From: Janthinobacterium violaceinigrum
GTDB taxonomy: Bacteria > Pseudomonadota > Gammaproteobacteria > Burkholderiales > Burkholderiaceae_D
Assembly (NCBI RefSeq): GCF_009208555.1
Contig: NZ_WFLI01000019.1
Location: 53,701-117,700, forward strand
Direction: 5' to 3'
DNA: 64,000 nucleotides
The translations under genes and the position numbers were made by a program. Shown piece after piece: positions 35,996-43,029 of this stretch (the first letter of the stretch is position 1; every line of letters starts with the position of its first letter). The notes under the pieces were generated by a model. The model was not told the DNA's origin and searched no databases. It saw nothing but the letters and a program-made list of their open reading frames with translations.

Positions 35996-36304
35996 CCGTT
36001 TATTTTCCTAATCAAAGCAGGGGAGGGATGGCGTGGCGGAAAAAATGCACGAACCAGACCACCTCCCCGGCTGGTGTAACAGCCAAGGGTCAGCGCCGTG
36101 GGTCCGCGTGGGCGGGAGCATGCTGGACGGTGCCAGGCACTTACCGGGTTACCAACCGGTGCGCTCATTTTCGATCAGTCGCTATTGTAGCGGCTAGACT
36201 ACGCACTTGCCAGTTCTTGCGAAGCCGGGTTAGTATCGTTGCAGGCGCAGCCACTGCGCCAACGTCGCTCGGACGGATCCGGGCGCTTACGTACAGAGAT
36301 AACC
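35996..36304. other. Divergent intergenic region before alaC
   Basis: 309 bp without a gene between the pentapeptide gene and the aminotransferase. It contains the small inverted repeat ACCGGGTTACCAACCGGT (about 36136-36155) and GCTATTGTAGCGGCTAG (about 36180-36196). No clear promoter boxes. Confidence 0.4.
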
Positions 36305-37522
36305 ATGACCGACAGCCAAGCTCCGCGCAGCTTTTCGCGCATCAATCGTCTTCCCCCCTACGTTTTCAACATCACCGCCGAACTCAAGATGGCCGCGCGC
36401 CGCCGTGGCGAGGACATCATCGACATGTCGATGGGCAATCCCGACGGCGCCACCCCGGCCCACATCGTGGACAAGCTGGTCGAGACGGTGAAACGCCCCG
36501 ACACGCACGGCTATTCCGCCTCCAAGGGCATCCCCCGATTGCGCCGCGCCATTGCCCACTGGTACAAGAAGCGCTACGAGGTCGACATCGACCCGGACAG
36601 CGAAGCCATCGTCACCATCGGTTCGAAAGAGGGCCTGGCCCACTTGATGCTGGCCACCCTGGACCGGGGCGACACGGTGCTGGTGCCCAACCCCAGCTAC
36701 CCCATCCACATCTGGGGCGCCGTGATCGCGGGTGCCGATATCCGCTCCGTGCGCATGGGGCCGGGCGTGGATTTCTTTGCCGAACTGGAACGGGCGATCC
36801 GCGAAAGCTACCCGAAGCCGAAGATGATGGTACTGGGTTTCCCGTCCAACCCCACGGCGCAATGCGTGGAACTGGAATTCTTCGAGCGCGTCGTGGCGCT
36901 GGCAAAACAGCACAATATTTTGGTGGTGCATGACCTGGCCTACGCCGACATCACTTTCGATGGCTGGAAGGCGCCGTCCATCATGCAGGTGCCCGGCGCG
37001 CGCGACGTGGCCGTCGAATTCTTCACCATGTCGAAAAGCTACAACATGGCGGGCTGGCGTATCGGCTTCATGGTGGGCAATGCGGAACTGGTGGCGGCCC
37101 TGGCGCGCATCAAGAGCTATCACGACTATGGCAGTTTTACGCCCGTGCAGGTGGCGGCGATTGCCGCGCTGGAAGGCGACCAAAGCTGCGTGACGCAGAT
37201 CTGCGCCCAGTACCAGCGCCGCCGCGACGTGCTGGTCAAAGGTTTGCATGAAGCGGGCTGGATGGTGGAAAAGCCGAAGGCCTCGATGTATATCTGGGCG
37301 CATATCCCGGAAGCGTATCGCCACCTGGGCTCGCTGGAATTTGCCAAGCTGCTGCTGCAAAAAGCCAGGGTGAGCGTGTCGCCCGGCATCGGTTTCGGCG
37401 AATATGGCGATGAATATGTGCGCTTCGCCCTGATCGAAAACGAGGCGAGGGTGCGGCAAGCCTTGCGCGGCATCAAGAATATGTTGCGTTCTGGCGACGG
37501 GAAAACGGAAGCGGCCGCGTAA
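36305..37522 (+). CDS. alaC: AlaC-type alanine aminotransferase
   Basis: 405 residues from ATG 36305. Class I/II aminotransferase: MSMGNPDGATPAHIV, YSASKGIPRLRRAI, FPSNPTAQ, PLP Lys in TMSKSYNMAGWR (near 243), and FGEYGDEYVRFALIEN at the C-terminus. The N-terminal INRLPPYVFNITAELK is characteristic of AlaC/YfdZ, which makes alanine from pyruvate and glutamate in the cytoplasm. Start chosen by homologue length; the SD is weak. sRNA copy 3 follows. Confidence 0.9.
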   Translation: MTDSQAPRSFSRINRLPPYVFNITAELKMAARRRGEDIIDMSMGNPDGATPAHIVDKLVETVKRPDTHGYSASKGIPRLRRAIAHWYKKRYEVDIDPDSEAIVTIGSKEGLAHLMLATLDRGDTVLVPNPSYPIHIWGAVIAGADIRSVRMGPGVDFFAELERAIRESYPKPKMMVLGFPSNPTAQCVELEFFERVVALAKQHNILVVHDLAYADITFDGWKAPSIMQVPGARDVAVEFFTMSKSYNMAGWRIGFMVGNAELVAALARIKSYHDYGSFTPVQVAAIAALEGDQSCVTQICAQYQRRRDVLVKGLHEAGWMVEKPKASMYIWAHIPEAYRHLGSLEFAKLLLQKARVSVSPGIGFGEYGDEYVRFALIENEARVRQALRGIKNMLRSGDGKTEAAA

Positions 37523-37567
37523 AAGTTGCCGCATGGAATGATCTGTTGCCCCTAATATCACTGATGC

Positions 37568-37622
37568 GTATTTCTGACATCACGAATATAAAGTGGTTTT
37601 ATATGCTGCAACGCGGCATCAT
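37568..37622 (+). promoter_or_regulatory. Promoter of sRNA copy 3
   Basis: Upstream box GTATTTCTGACATCAC at 37568, -35 position GTGGTT at 37593-37598, 18-nt spacer, -10 CATCAT at 37617-37622. Confidence 0.5.
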
Positions 37623-37627
37623 TCATT

Positions 37628-37688
37628 TGTCTCCTCTATCTCCTCCAAGGAAATAGATTCAGCCCGCTCCCGCAGCGGGCTTTTTTTT
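37628..37688 (+). ncRNA. Predicted small RNA, five-member family, copy 3
   Basis: About 61 nt, transcript portion nearly identical to copy 2 (TGTCTCCTCTATCTCCTCC, AAGGAAATAGATTC, same terminator with T8), although its promoter region differs, so the RNA itself is what is conserved. It ends 2 nt before the queH stop codon. Confidence 0.68.
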
Positions 37689-37690
37689 GC

Positions 37691-38443
37691 CTATTTTTCC
37701 GTGCTGTCGTCCTTGACGGGCGTATCTTCCGTGCCGTCGTTGAGACCGTAGAACTTGACGCCCTGGTGGATGCGCTCGCGGCCCATGGCCATCCGGTGTT
37801 CGTTGCTGTCGCGCAGGGAATAGATGCAGCCGCAATACTCTTGCTGGTAGAAATTTTCGCGCTTGCTGATCTCGATCATGCGGGCCGAGCCGCCGCCCTT
37901 GCGCCAGTTGTATTCCCAGTACAGCAGTTCCGGATAGTGGGCGGCCGCGCGCACGCCGCTGCCGTTGATCTGCTTCATGTCTTTCCAGCGTGAAATACCC
38001 AGCGAGCTGGTGATGACGGGGAAGCCGTGCTCGTGCGCATACAGGGCCGTGCGCTCGAAACGCATGTCGAAGCACATGGTGCAGCGGATGCCCCGCTCGG
38101 GCTCGTTCTCCATGCCCTTGGCGCGCGCGAACCAGTTGTCGCGGTCGTAATCGGCGTCGATGAAGGGAATGCCGAATTTCTCCGCGAAACGGATGTTTTC
38201 ATCCTTGCGCAGTTCGTATTCCTTCAGCGGGTGGATGTTCGGATTGTAAAAGAAGATCGTGAAATCGATGCCGGACGCCAGCATCGCCTCCATCACTTCG
38301 CCCGAGCACGGCGCGCAGCACGAGTGCAGCAGCACCTTGTTCTTCCCTTCCGGCCAGGCCAGCCTGGCGCGTTTGAAATCGTCCTGCAAGGTGGCCAGGT
38401 CGGCCGCTGCCAGGGTGGAGTCGCTCATGTCGGATGTGCTCAT
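37691..38443 (-). CDS. queH: Epoxyqueuosine reductase QueH
   Basis: 250 residues if started at Met 38443 (MSTSD); Met 38428 and 38491 are alternatives. Cysteine motifs LLHSCCAPCSG, RGIRCTMCFDMR and EYCGCIYS provide the Fe-S and metal ligands of the QueH (DUF208) family, with IFFYNPNIHPLKEY and DYDRDNWF. It reduces epoxyqueuosine to queuosine in tRNA wobble modification, a non-homologous alternative to cobalamin-dependent QueG. Divergent from metE; its 3' end faces sRNA copy 3. Confidence 0.92.
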   Translation of the reverse strand: MSTSDMSDSTLAAADLATLQDDFKRARLAWPEGKNKVLLHSCCAPCSGEVMEAMLASGIDFTIFFYNPNIHPLKEYELRKDENIRFAEKFGIPFIDADYDRDNWFARAKGMENEPERGIRCTMCFDMRFERTALYAHEHGFPVITSSLGISRWKDMKQINGSGVRAAAHYPELLYWEYNWRKGGGSARMIEISKRENFYQQEYCGCIYSLRDSNEHRMAMGRERIHQGVKFYGLNDGTEDTPVKDDSTEK

Positions 38444-38552
38444 GGATGGGCTCACATGAATATTGATAATGGATGAATGAAATTTTACCATTATTTTTCA
38501 TGGATGGAAGCTTCTATGATGTCTCCATACTTCACCAGGAGGAATTACCACC

Positions 38553-40841
38553 ATGACCGTCACGACACACAATCTGGGCTACCCGCGCATCGGCGCCAAA
38601 CGCGAACTGAAATTCGCGCTGGAAGAGTATTGGAAGGGCAATAGCACGCTGGCCGCGCTGGAAGGCCATGGCGCCGAATTGCGCCAGCGCCACTGGCAAG
38701 ACCAGGACGCGCTGGACCTGGCGCCCGTGGGCGACTTTTCCTTCTACGACCAGGTGCTGGACTTGAGCTTTACCCTGGGCAACCTGCCGCAGCGCGTGCG
38801 CAAGCTGACGGGGGCGGCGCTCGACAACTATTTCCGCGTGGCCCGCGGCCGTTCGGCCAGCGACAGCGATTGCAGCTGCGTCCACGCCGGCGAAATGACG
38901 AAATGGTTCGACACGAATTACCACTACATCGTGCCGGAATTTTCTGCCGACACGCAATTCAAGCTCGACAGCAGCCGCTTGCTGCAGCAGCTGGCGCAAG
39001 CGCGCCAGCTGGGCGTGAAAGCCAAGCCCGTGCTGATCGGCCCCGTCACCTACTTGTGGCTGGGCAAGGCCAAGGACGATTCCGACAAGCTGGCGCTGCT
39101 GCAAGGCTTGCTGCCCGTCTACGTGCAACTGTTGCAGGAACTGGCCGCCCAGGGCGTGGAGTGGGTGCAGATCGACGAGCCCATCCTCGTTACGGAGCTC
39201 GACGGCGCCTGGCAGCAGGCATTGGTTACGGCCTACGCCGCCTTGAGCAAGGGCCATGCCGTCAAGCTGCTGCTGGCCACGTATTTCGGCAAGCTGCAAG
39301 GCAATCTGGAGCTGGCGTGCAAGCTGCCCGTGCAGGGCTTGCACCTGGACGCCATCAACGCCCGCGATGAAGTGGGACGAGTGATCGCGCAATTGCCAGG
39401 CGCCAGCGTCTTGTCGCTGGGCGTGGTGAATGGGCGCAATATCTGGAAGACGGACCTGAACGAAGCGCTGGAATGGCTGGAGCCCGTGCACCGCAGCCTG
39501 CAGGCGCGCCTGTGGATCGCCCCGTCGTGCTCTTTGCTGCACGTGCCCGTCGACCTGGACAGCGAACAAAAGCTCGATGCCGATATCGGCTCCTGGCTGG
39601 CCTTTGCCCGTCAAAAACTCGATGAAGTGCACACCATCGCTGGTGCCCTGAACCATGGCCGCGCCGCCGTGCAGGCCGCGCTGGACGCCAATCGCGCGGC
39701 CGTGGCAGCGCGCCGCCAGTCGCCGCGCGTGCACAATCCGGACGTGAAGGCGGCCGTGGCCCGCATCGATGCCGGCCTGGGCCAGCGCGCCAGCGCCTAT
39801 GCCGGGCGTGCCGCCAAGCAAGCTGCACTGCTGCAACTGCCGCTGTATCCGACGACGACCATCGGTTCGTTTCCGCAGACGGCGGAAATCCGCCAGGCGC
39901 GCAGTCAGTTCCGCAGCGGCCAGCTGGACGAAGCCAGCTACAAGAAACTGATGCAGGCGGAAATCGCCCATTGCGTGAAGGAACAGGAAACCCTGGGCCT
40001 GGACGTCTTTGTGCACGGCGAAGCGGAACGCAACGACATGGTCGAGTATTTTGGCGAACAGCTGGACGGCTACGCCTTCAGCCAGTTTGGCTGGGTGCAA
40101 TCGTACGGTTCGCGCTGCGTGAAGCCGCCCATTCTGTTTGGCGACATCAGCCGCCCGCGCGCCATGACGGTCGAGTGGAGCACCTATGCCCAGTCGCTGA
40201 CGGACAAGCCGATGAAAGGCATGCTGACGGGTCCCGTCACCATCCTGAACTGGTCCTTCGTGCGCGACGACCAGCCCCGTTCCGTGTCGTGCTACCAGCT
40301 GGCGCTGGCCATGCGCGCCGAAGTGCAGGACCTGGAACAGGCCGGCATCCGCGTGATCCAGATCGACGAAGCGGCGCTGCGTGAAGGCTTGCCGCTGCGT
40401 AAGTCGCAATGGGCCGAGTATTTGCGCTGGGCCGTGGAATCGTTCCGCATCACGGCCAATGGCGTGGCCGATGAAACGCAGATCCACACGCATATGTGCT
40501 ATTCGGAATTCAACGACATCATCGCGCAGATCGCCGGCATGGATGCGGACGTGATCACGATTGAAACGTCGCGTTCCGACATGGAATTGCTGGACGCTTT
40601 CGATGACTTCAAATATCCGAATGAAATCGGCCCTGGCGTCTACGACATCCACTCGCCCAACATTCCGAGCCAGGAACAGATGGTAACGCTGATGCGCAAG
40701 GCGGCCGAGCGCATTCCCGCGCAGCGCCTGTGGGTCAACCCCGATTGCGGCTTGAAGACGCGGGGCTGGAAAGAAGTCATTCCGGCGTTGGCGAACATGG
40801 TGGCGGCAGCGAAAACCTTGCGCGGCGATAACTTGATGTAA
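38553..40841 (+). CDS. metE: Cobalamin-independent methionine synthase
   Basis: 762 residues; perfect AGGAGG 10 nt before the ATG. N-terminal folate-binding half (LGYPRIGAKRELKFALE, DFSFYDQVLDLSFTLGN) and C-terminal catalytic half (FPQTAEIRQAR, GEAERNDMVEYFGEQL). Zinc ligands are visible in HTHMCYSEF (about 643-646) and NPDCGLKTRG (about 731). It methylates homocysteine with methyltetrahydropteroyl-glutamate in the cytoplasm. No adjacent metR; no convincing MetR box or riboswitch in the 109-bp gap to queH. sRNA copy 4 follows. Confidence 0.96.
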   Translation: MTVTTHNLGYPRIGAKRELKFALEEYWKGNSTLAALEGHGAELRQRHWQDQDALDLAPVGDFSFYDQVLDLSFTLGNLPQRVRKLTGAALDNYFRVARGRSASDSDCSCVHAGEMTKWFDTNYHYIVPEFSADTQFKLDSSRLLQQLAQARQLGVKAKPVLIGPVTYLWLGKAKDDSDKLALLQGLLPVYVQLLQELAAQGVEWVQIDEPILVTELDGAWQQALVTAYAALSKGHAVKLLLATYFGKLQGNLELACKLPVQGLHLDAINARDEVGRVIAQLPGASVLSLGVVNGRNIWKTDLNEALEWLEPVHRSLQARLWIAPSCSLLHVPVDLDSEQKLDADIGSWLAFARQKLDEVHTIAGALNHGRAAVQAALDANRAAVAARRQSPRVHNPDVKAAVARIDAGLGQRASAYAGRAAKQAALLQLPLYPTTTIGSFPQTAEIRQARSQFRSGQLDEASYKKLMQAEIAHCVKEQETLGLDVFVHGEAERNDMVEYFGEQLDGYAFSQFGWVQSYGSRCVKPPILFGDISRPRAMTVEWSTYAQSLTDKPMKGMLTGPVTILNWSFVRDDQPRSVSCYQLALAMRAEVQDLEQAGIRVIQIDEAALREGLPLRKSQWAEYLRWAVESFRITANGVADETQIHTHMCYSEFNDIIAQIAGMDADVITIETSRSDMELLDAFDDFKYPNEIGPGVYDIHSPNIPSQEQMVTLMRKAAERIPAQRLWVNPDCGLKTRGWKEVIPALANMVAAAKTLRGDNLM

Positions 40842-40900
40842 GCAGGGAAGAGGGCGGGGAGACAGCGGTGAGAGGGATACGGCTGAGATATAGATGGATC

Positions 40901-40955
40901 GTATCTCTATCATCACAACATGCAATTGGATAATGATGCTGCAATGCGGCATCAT
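40901..40955 (+). promoter_or_regulatory. Promoter of sRNA copy 4
   Basis: Upstream box GTATCTCTATCATCAC at 40901, -35 TTGGAT at 40926-40931, 18-nt spacer, -10 CATCAT at 40950-40955. Confidence 0.55.
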
Positions 40956-40960
40956 TCACC

Positions 40961-41021
40961 TGTCTCCTCTACTTCCTCACAGGAATTAGATTCAGCCCGC
41001 TACCGCAGCGGGCTTTTTTTT
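40961..41021 (+). ncRNA. Predicted small RNA, five-member family, copy 4
   Basis: About 61 nt: TGTCTCCTCTACTTCCTCAC, hairpin CTA.TTCC / GGAA.TAG with loop TCACA, linker ATTC, terminator AGCCCGCT/AGCGGGCT (loop ACCGC region differs by one base) and T8. Compared with copies 2 and 3 both hairpin arms changed together. It ends 13 nt before the stop of the convergent small gene. Confidence 0.68.
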
Positions 41022-41034
41022 GCCTGTTTTTTGG

Positions 41035-41223
41035 CTACAGCACATTTGCCGCCACGGCCGAGCTGTAGTTGCGCGCCAGCGCCGCGATGATGGCGGCCAG
41101 CGCCTGCGGGTTGTCGGCGCCGCCGAAGTGCGCGGCATACAACTGCTTTGCCGCCTCGATCTGCGCATTCGTCAGTTTCACGGCATACGCCATGCGCACG
41201 GTTTCAGGATTGTTCAGCGTCAT
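41035..41223 (-). CDS. Small protein, function unknown
   Basis: 62 residues, helical (YAVKLTNAQIEAAKQLYAAHFG, PQALAAIIAALARNYSSAVAANVL), with AAGG 6 nt before the ATG. Codon use fits the chromosome. No family recognised. It is divergent from the E1-like gene and its promoter region contains the MarR-type operators at 41280-41308, so it may belong to that regulon. Confidence 0.55.
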   Translation of the reverse strand: MTLNNPETVRMAYAVKLTNAQIEAAKQLYAAHFGGADNPQALAAIIAALARNYSSAVAANVL

Positions 41224-41279
41224 TTTTTACCTTGAAGAGGGAAGTGGACCGGCATGCATAACGCTTGCCCGTGCAAAGG

Positions 41280-41308
41280 ATTGCAATTACAATCATTGCA
41301 TTTGCAAT
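41280..41308. promoter_or_regulatory. Doublet of MarR-type operators
   Basis: ATTGCAATTACAAT (41280-41293) and ATTGCATTTGCAAT (41295-41308), each a 6-2-6 palindrome of the type ATTGCA-NN-TGCAAT, one base apart. The same doublet geometry is present before the full-length E1 gene. Confidence 0.7.
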
Positions 41309-41358
41309 CGTACAGATGATGCCTGCCATGTGCAAGCATGATCGCGACAGGAGCCGCC

Positions 41359-42432
41359 ATGCCTTCATTCCCCTTGATTCCTTTGCCGCCGGACGCCGCG
41401 CGCCAGGCCGCGCAAGCCTGCCTGGCCGCGCTGGCCGCCCAGCCGCCGTTGCTGTCGCAGCAGGTGTCGCCGCGCCGCGCGCTGGGCGCCATGGCGGGCA
41501 GCCTGCAGCTGGACGCCGGTGTGGCGGATGCCATCCGCATCGTGCGCGCGGAAGTGCCGTACCGGCAAGACGATGCCTGGAACGTGAGAGCGTCCGCCAG
41601 TGCCTGGCCGCTGCGCTATGGCGCCGATAAACCGTTGCTGTACCTGTGCCGGCCCGCTTCGCTGCAGGCCTTGCGCGGGGTGCTGGTCGATGCGCGCGCG
41701 CGTGGCATCGTCTGCAACGATGCGGAAACGCAAGCCTCGCGCTGGCACAAGGGCGTGCAGCCCGCGCTGCCCGCATGGCTGGCCGCGCAGCCCGATTGCA
41801 CGCCGTTCGACCCGGCCACCGGCGAGGAAGTGCGCGCCATCGTGCGCGCGGCCCTGGCAACCCTGTACGTGGAACGGCAGCCCGGCTATTTCTACCTGGC
41901 CATGCATGACGAGGCGGCGGTGGCGGCGCCCCTGTCGGCCGCCGATGCGGCAGCGGCCAGCCTGGGCATGTACCGCGTGTCGCCGCCGGGGCCGGCGCCA
42001 TGCCGCGTGCGCCTGTGCGGGGCGGGAGCGATGCTGGCCGTCGTTGCCGATGCGGCCCGCTTGCTGGAAGAGGATTGGAACATTGCCGCACAAGTGTGGA
42101 GTTGCCCCAGCTATACGCGCCTGGCGCGCGATGCGCAGGCGGCGGAGCAGTGGAATGTGCGCCATCCGCGCGCCACCCCAAGGCTGGCCCATGTGCAGCG
42201 CTGCCTCGGCGGCAGCGCCGCGCCCGTCATCGCCGTCACCGGCTATGGCCAGCATATCGCGGGCCAGATCGGCGGCTACGTGCGCGGCCGCTTCATCGCC
42301 GTCGGCGCCGATAGCGCGACGGAAACGAGCGCGCCCTGGCTGGCCGTCATGGCGCTCAAGGCGCTGGCCGACGATGGAGCACTGCCGATGCCCTGCGTCG
42401 ATTACGCGCTGCGGCGCTACGCCTTGTTCTGA
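41359..42432 (+). CDS. Shortened 2-oxoacid dehydrogenase E1 paralogue lacking the TPP domain
   Basis: 357 residues from ATG 41359 (AGGAG 5 nt upstream). From about residue 150 it aligns with the end of the E1 at 43030-45693: FDPATGEEVRAIVRAALA with YELAVIIHDGLRRM, VRLCGAGAMLAVVADAARLL with VQLMGSGSILREVIAAGMLL, QVWSCPSYTRLARDAQAAEQWN with the DVWSATSLTEVRRD...RWN block, and VIAVTGYGQHIAGQI with VVVATDYMKIVGDQV. The pyrophosphate-binding GDGxxD motif and the whole thiamine domain are missing, and the first 150 residues are different. It cannot be an E1 enzyme by itself; it might be regulatory or a partner of the E1. Its 3' end overlaps marR by 16 bp, tail to tail. Confidence 0.75.
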   Translation: MPSFPLIPLPPDAARQAAQACLAALAAQPPLLSQQVSPRRALGAMAGSLQLDAGVADAIRIVRAEVPYRQDDAWNVRASASAWPLRYGADKPLLYLCRPASLQALRGVLVDARARGIVCNDAETQASRWHKGVQPALPAWLAAQPDCTPFDPATGEEVRAIVRAALATLYVERQPGYFYLAMHDEAAVAAPLSAADAAAASLGMYRVSPPGPAPCRVRLCGAGAMLAVVADAARLLEEDWNIAAQVWSCPSYTRLARDAQAAEQWNVRHPRATPRLAHVQRCLGGSAAPVIAVTGYGQHIAGQIGGYVRGRFIAVGADSATETSAPWLAVMALKALADDGALPMPCVDYALRRYALF

Positions 42433-42896
42433 GCGGCGCCCCGTGCCGCCTCGCCGGCGCGGGCGAGGGCGGCGCTGAAGTCCTGCTGCGCGCCGCCGTC
42501 AAATTGCGCCAGGAACAGGTCCGCCACCGTGGCCTGGTAGACGGTCCACATCTTCTTGCGCAAGAGCTTGCCATCTTCCGTGATGGAAACGAAGGCGGCG
42601 CGCCCGTCTTCCATCGAGCGCGTGCGCGTCACCAGCCCGTCCGCTTCCAGCTTGTCCACCAGGCGCGTCAGGTTGTAGCGCTCGATGGCCAGCGCATCGG
42701 CCAGCTCGTGCATGCGGCGCGAACCGTCCTGGCCGCTTTCCAGGCCCCACAGCACGTCATACCACGCATACACGGGCAGGTTGGCCGCAGCCAGGCGGCG
42801 TTCTATTTCGCGGATCATCAATCGGTGCGTGCGCACGAACGAAAACCACAGGTCGGGCGCAGGCGCCGATCCAGTTTCAGGCGCGGTGTCAGACAT
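42417..42896 (-). CDS. MarR-family transcriptional regulator
   Basis: 159 residues with GGAGGAG 6 nt before the ATG. Winged-helix core: MHELADALAIERYNLTRLVDKLEADGLV (recognition region) and the wing DGRAAFVSITEDGK, typical of MarR. It lies between the two E1-type genes, divergent from the full-length one. Palindromes ATTGCA-NN-TGCAAT occur before both of them and beside its own start, so it probably represses all three transcripts and responds to a small organic acid. That ligand is unknown. Confidence 0.88.
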   Translation of the reverse strand: MSDTAPETGSAPAPDLWFSFVRTHRLMIREIERRLAAANLPVYAWYDVLWGLESGQDGSRRMHELADALAIERYNLTRLVDKLEADGLVTRTRSMEDGRAAFVSITEDGKLLRKKMWTVYQATVADLFLAQFDGGAQQDFSAALARAGEAARGAAQNKA

Positions 42897-42920
42897 CGGT
42901 ACTCCTCCATATTAATCACA

Positions 42921-42992
42921 GTTGCAAATGCAATTATACCGCTATACAATGGCCGGCATAACGATTGTAATTGCAATGATTGCATTAGCAAT
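42921..42992. promoter_or_regulatory. Three MarR-type operators between marR and the E1 gene
   Basis: GTTGCAAATGCAAT (42921-42934), near marR, and a doublet ATTGTAATTGCAAT (42964-42977) plus ATTGCATTAGCAAT (42979-42992) near the E1 gene. All fit ATTGCA-NN-TGCAAT with at most one or two mismatches; the doublet has the same 1-nt gap as that at 41280. Confidence 0.72.
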
Positions 42993-43029
42993 CATTTGTG
43001 TAGATGAACTGCCCACTCAGGAGACCGCC

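Noticed and set aside
37661..37688. sRNA terminator serving also the convergent gene (bidirectional terminator)
   Set aside because: On the minus strand the stem is followed by GAATCTATTTCC, without a T-run.
38460..38552. MetR box or SAM-type riboswitch before metE
   Set aside because: TGAA and TTCA occur but not as TGAA-N5-TTCA, and the leader is too short and unstructured for a known riboswitch.
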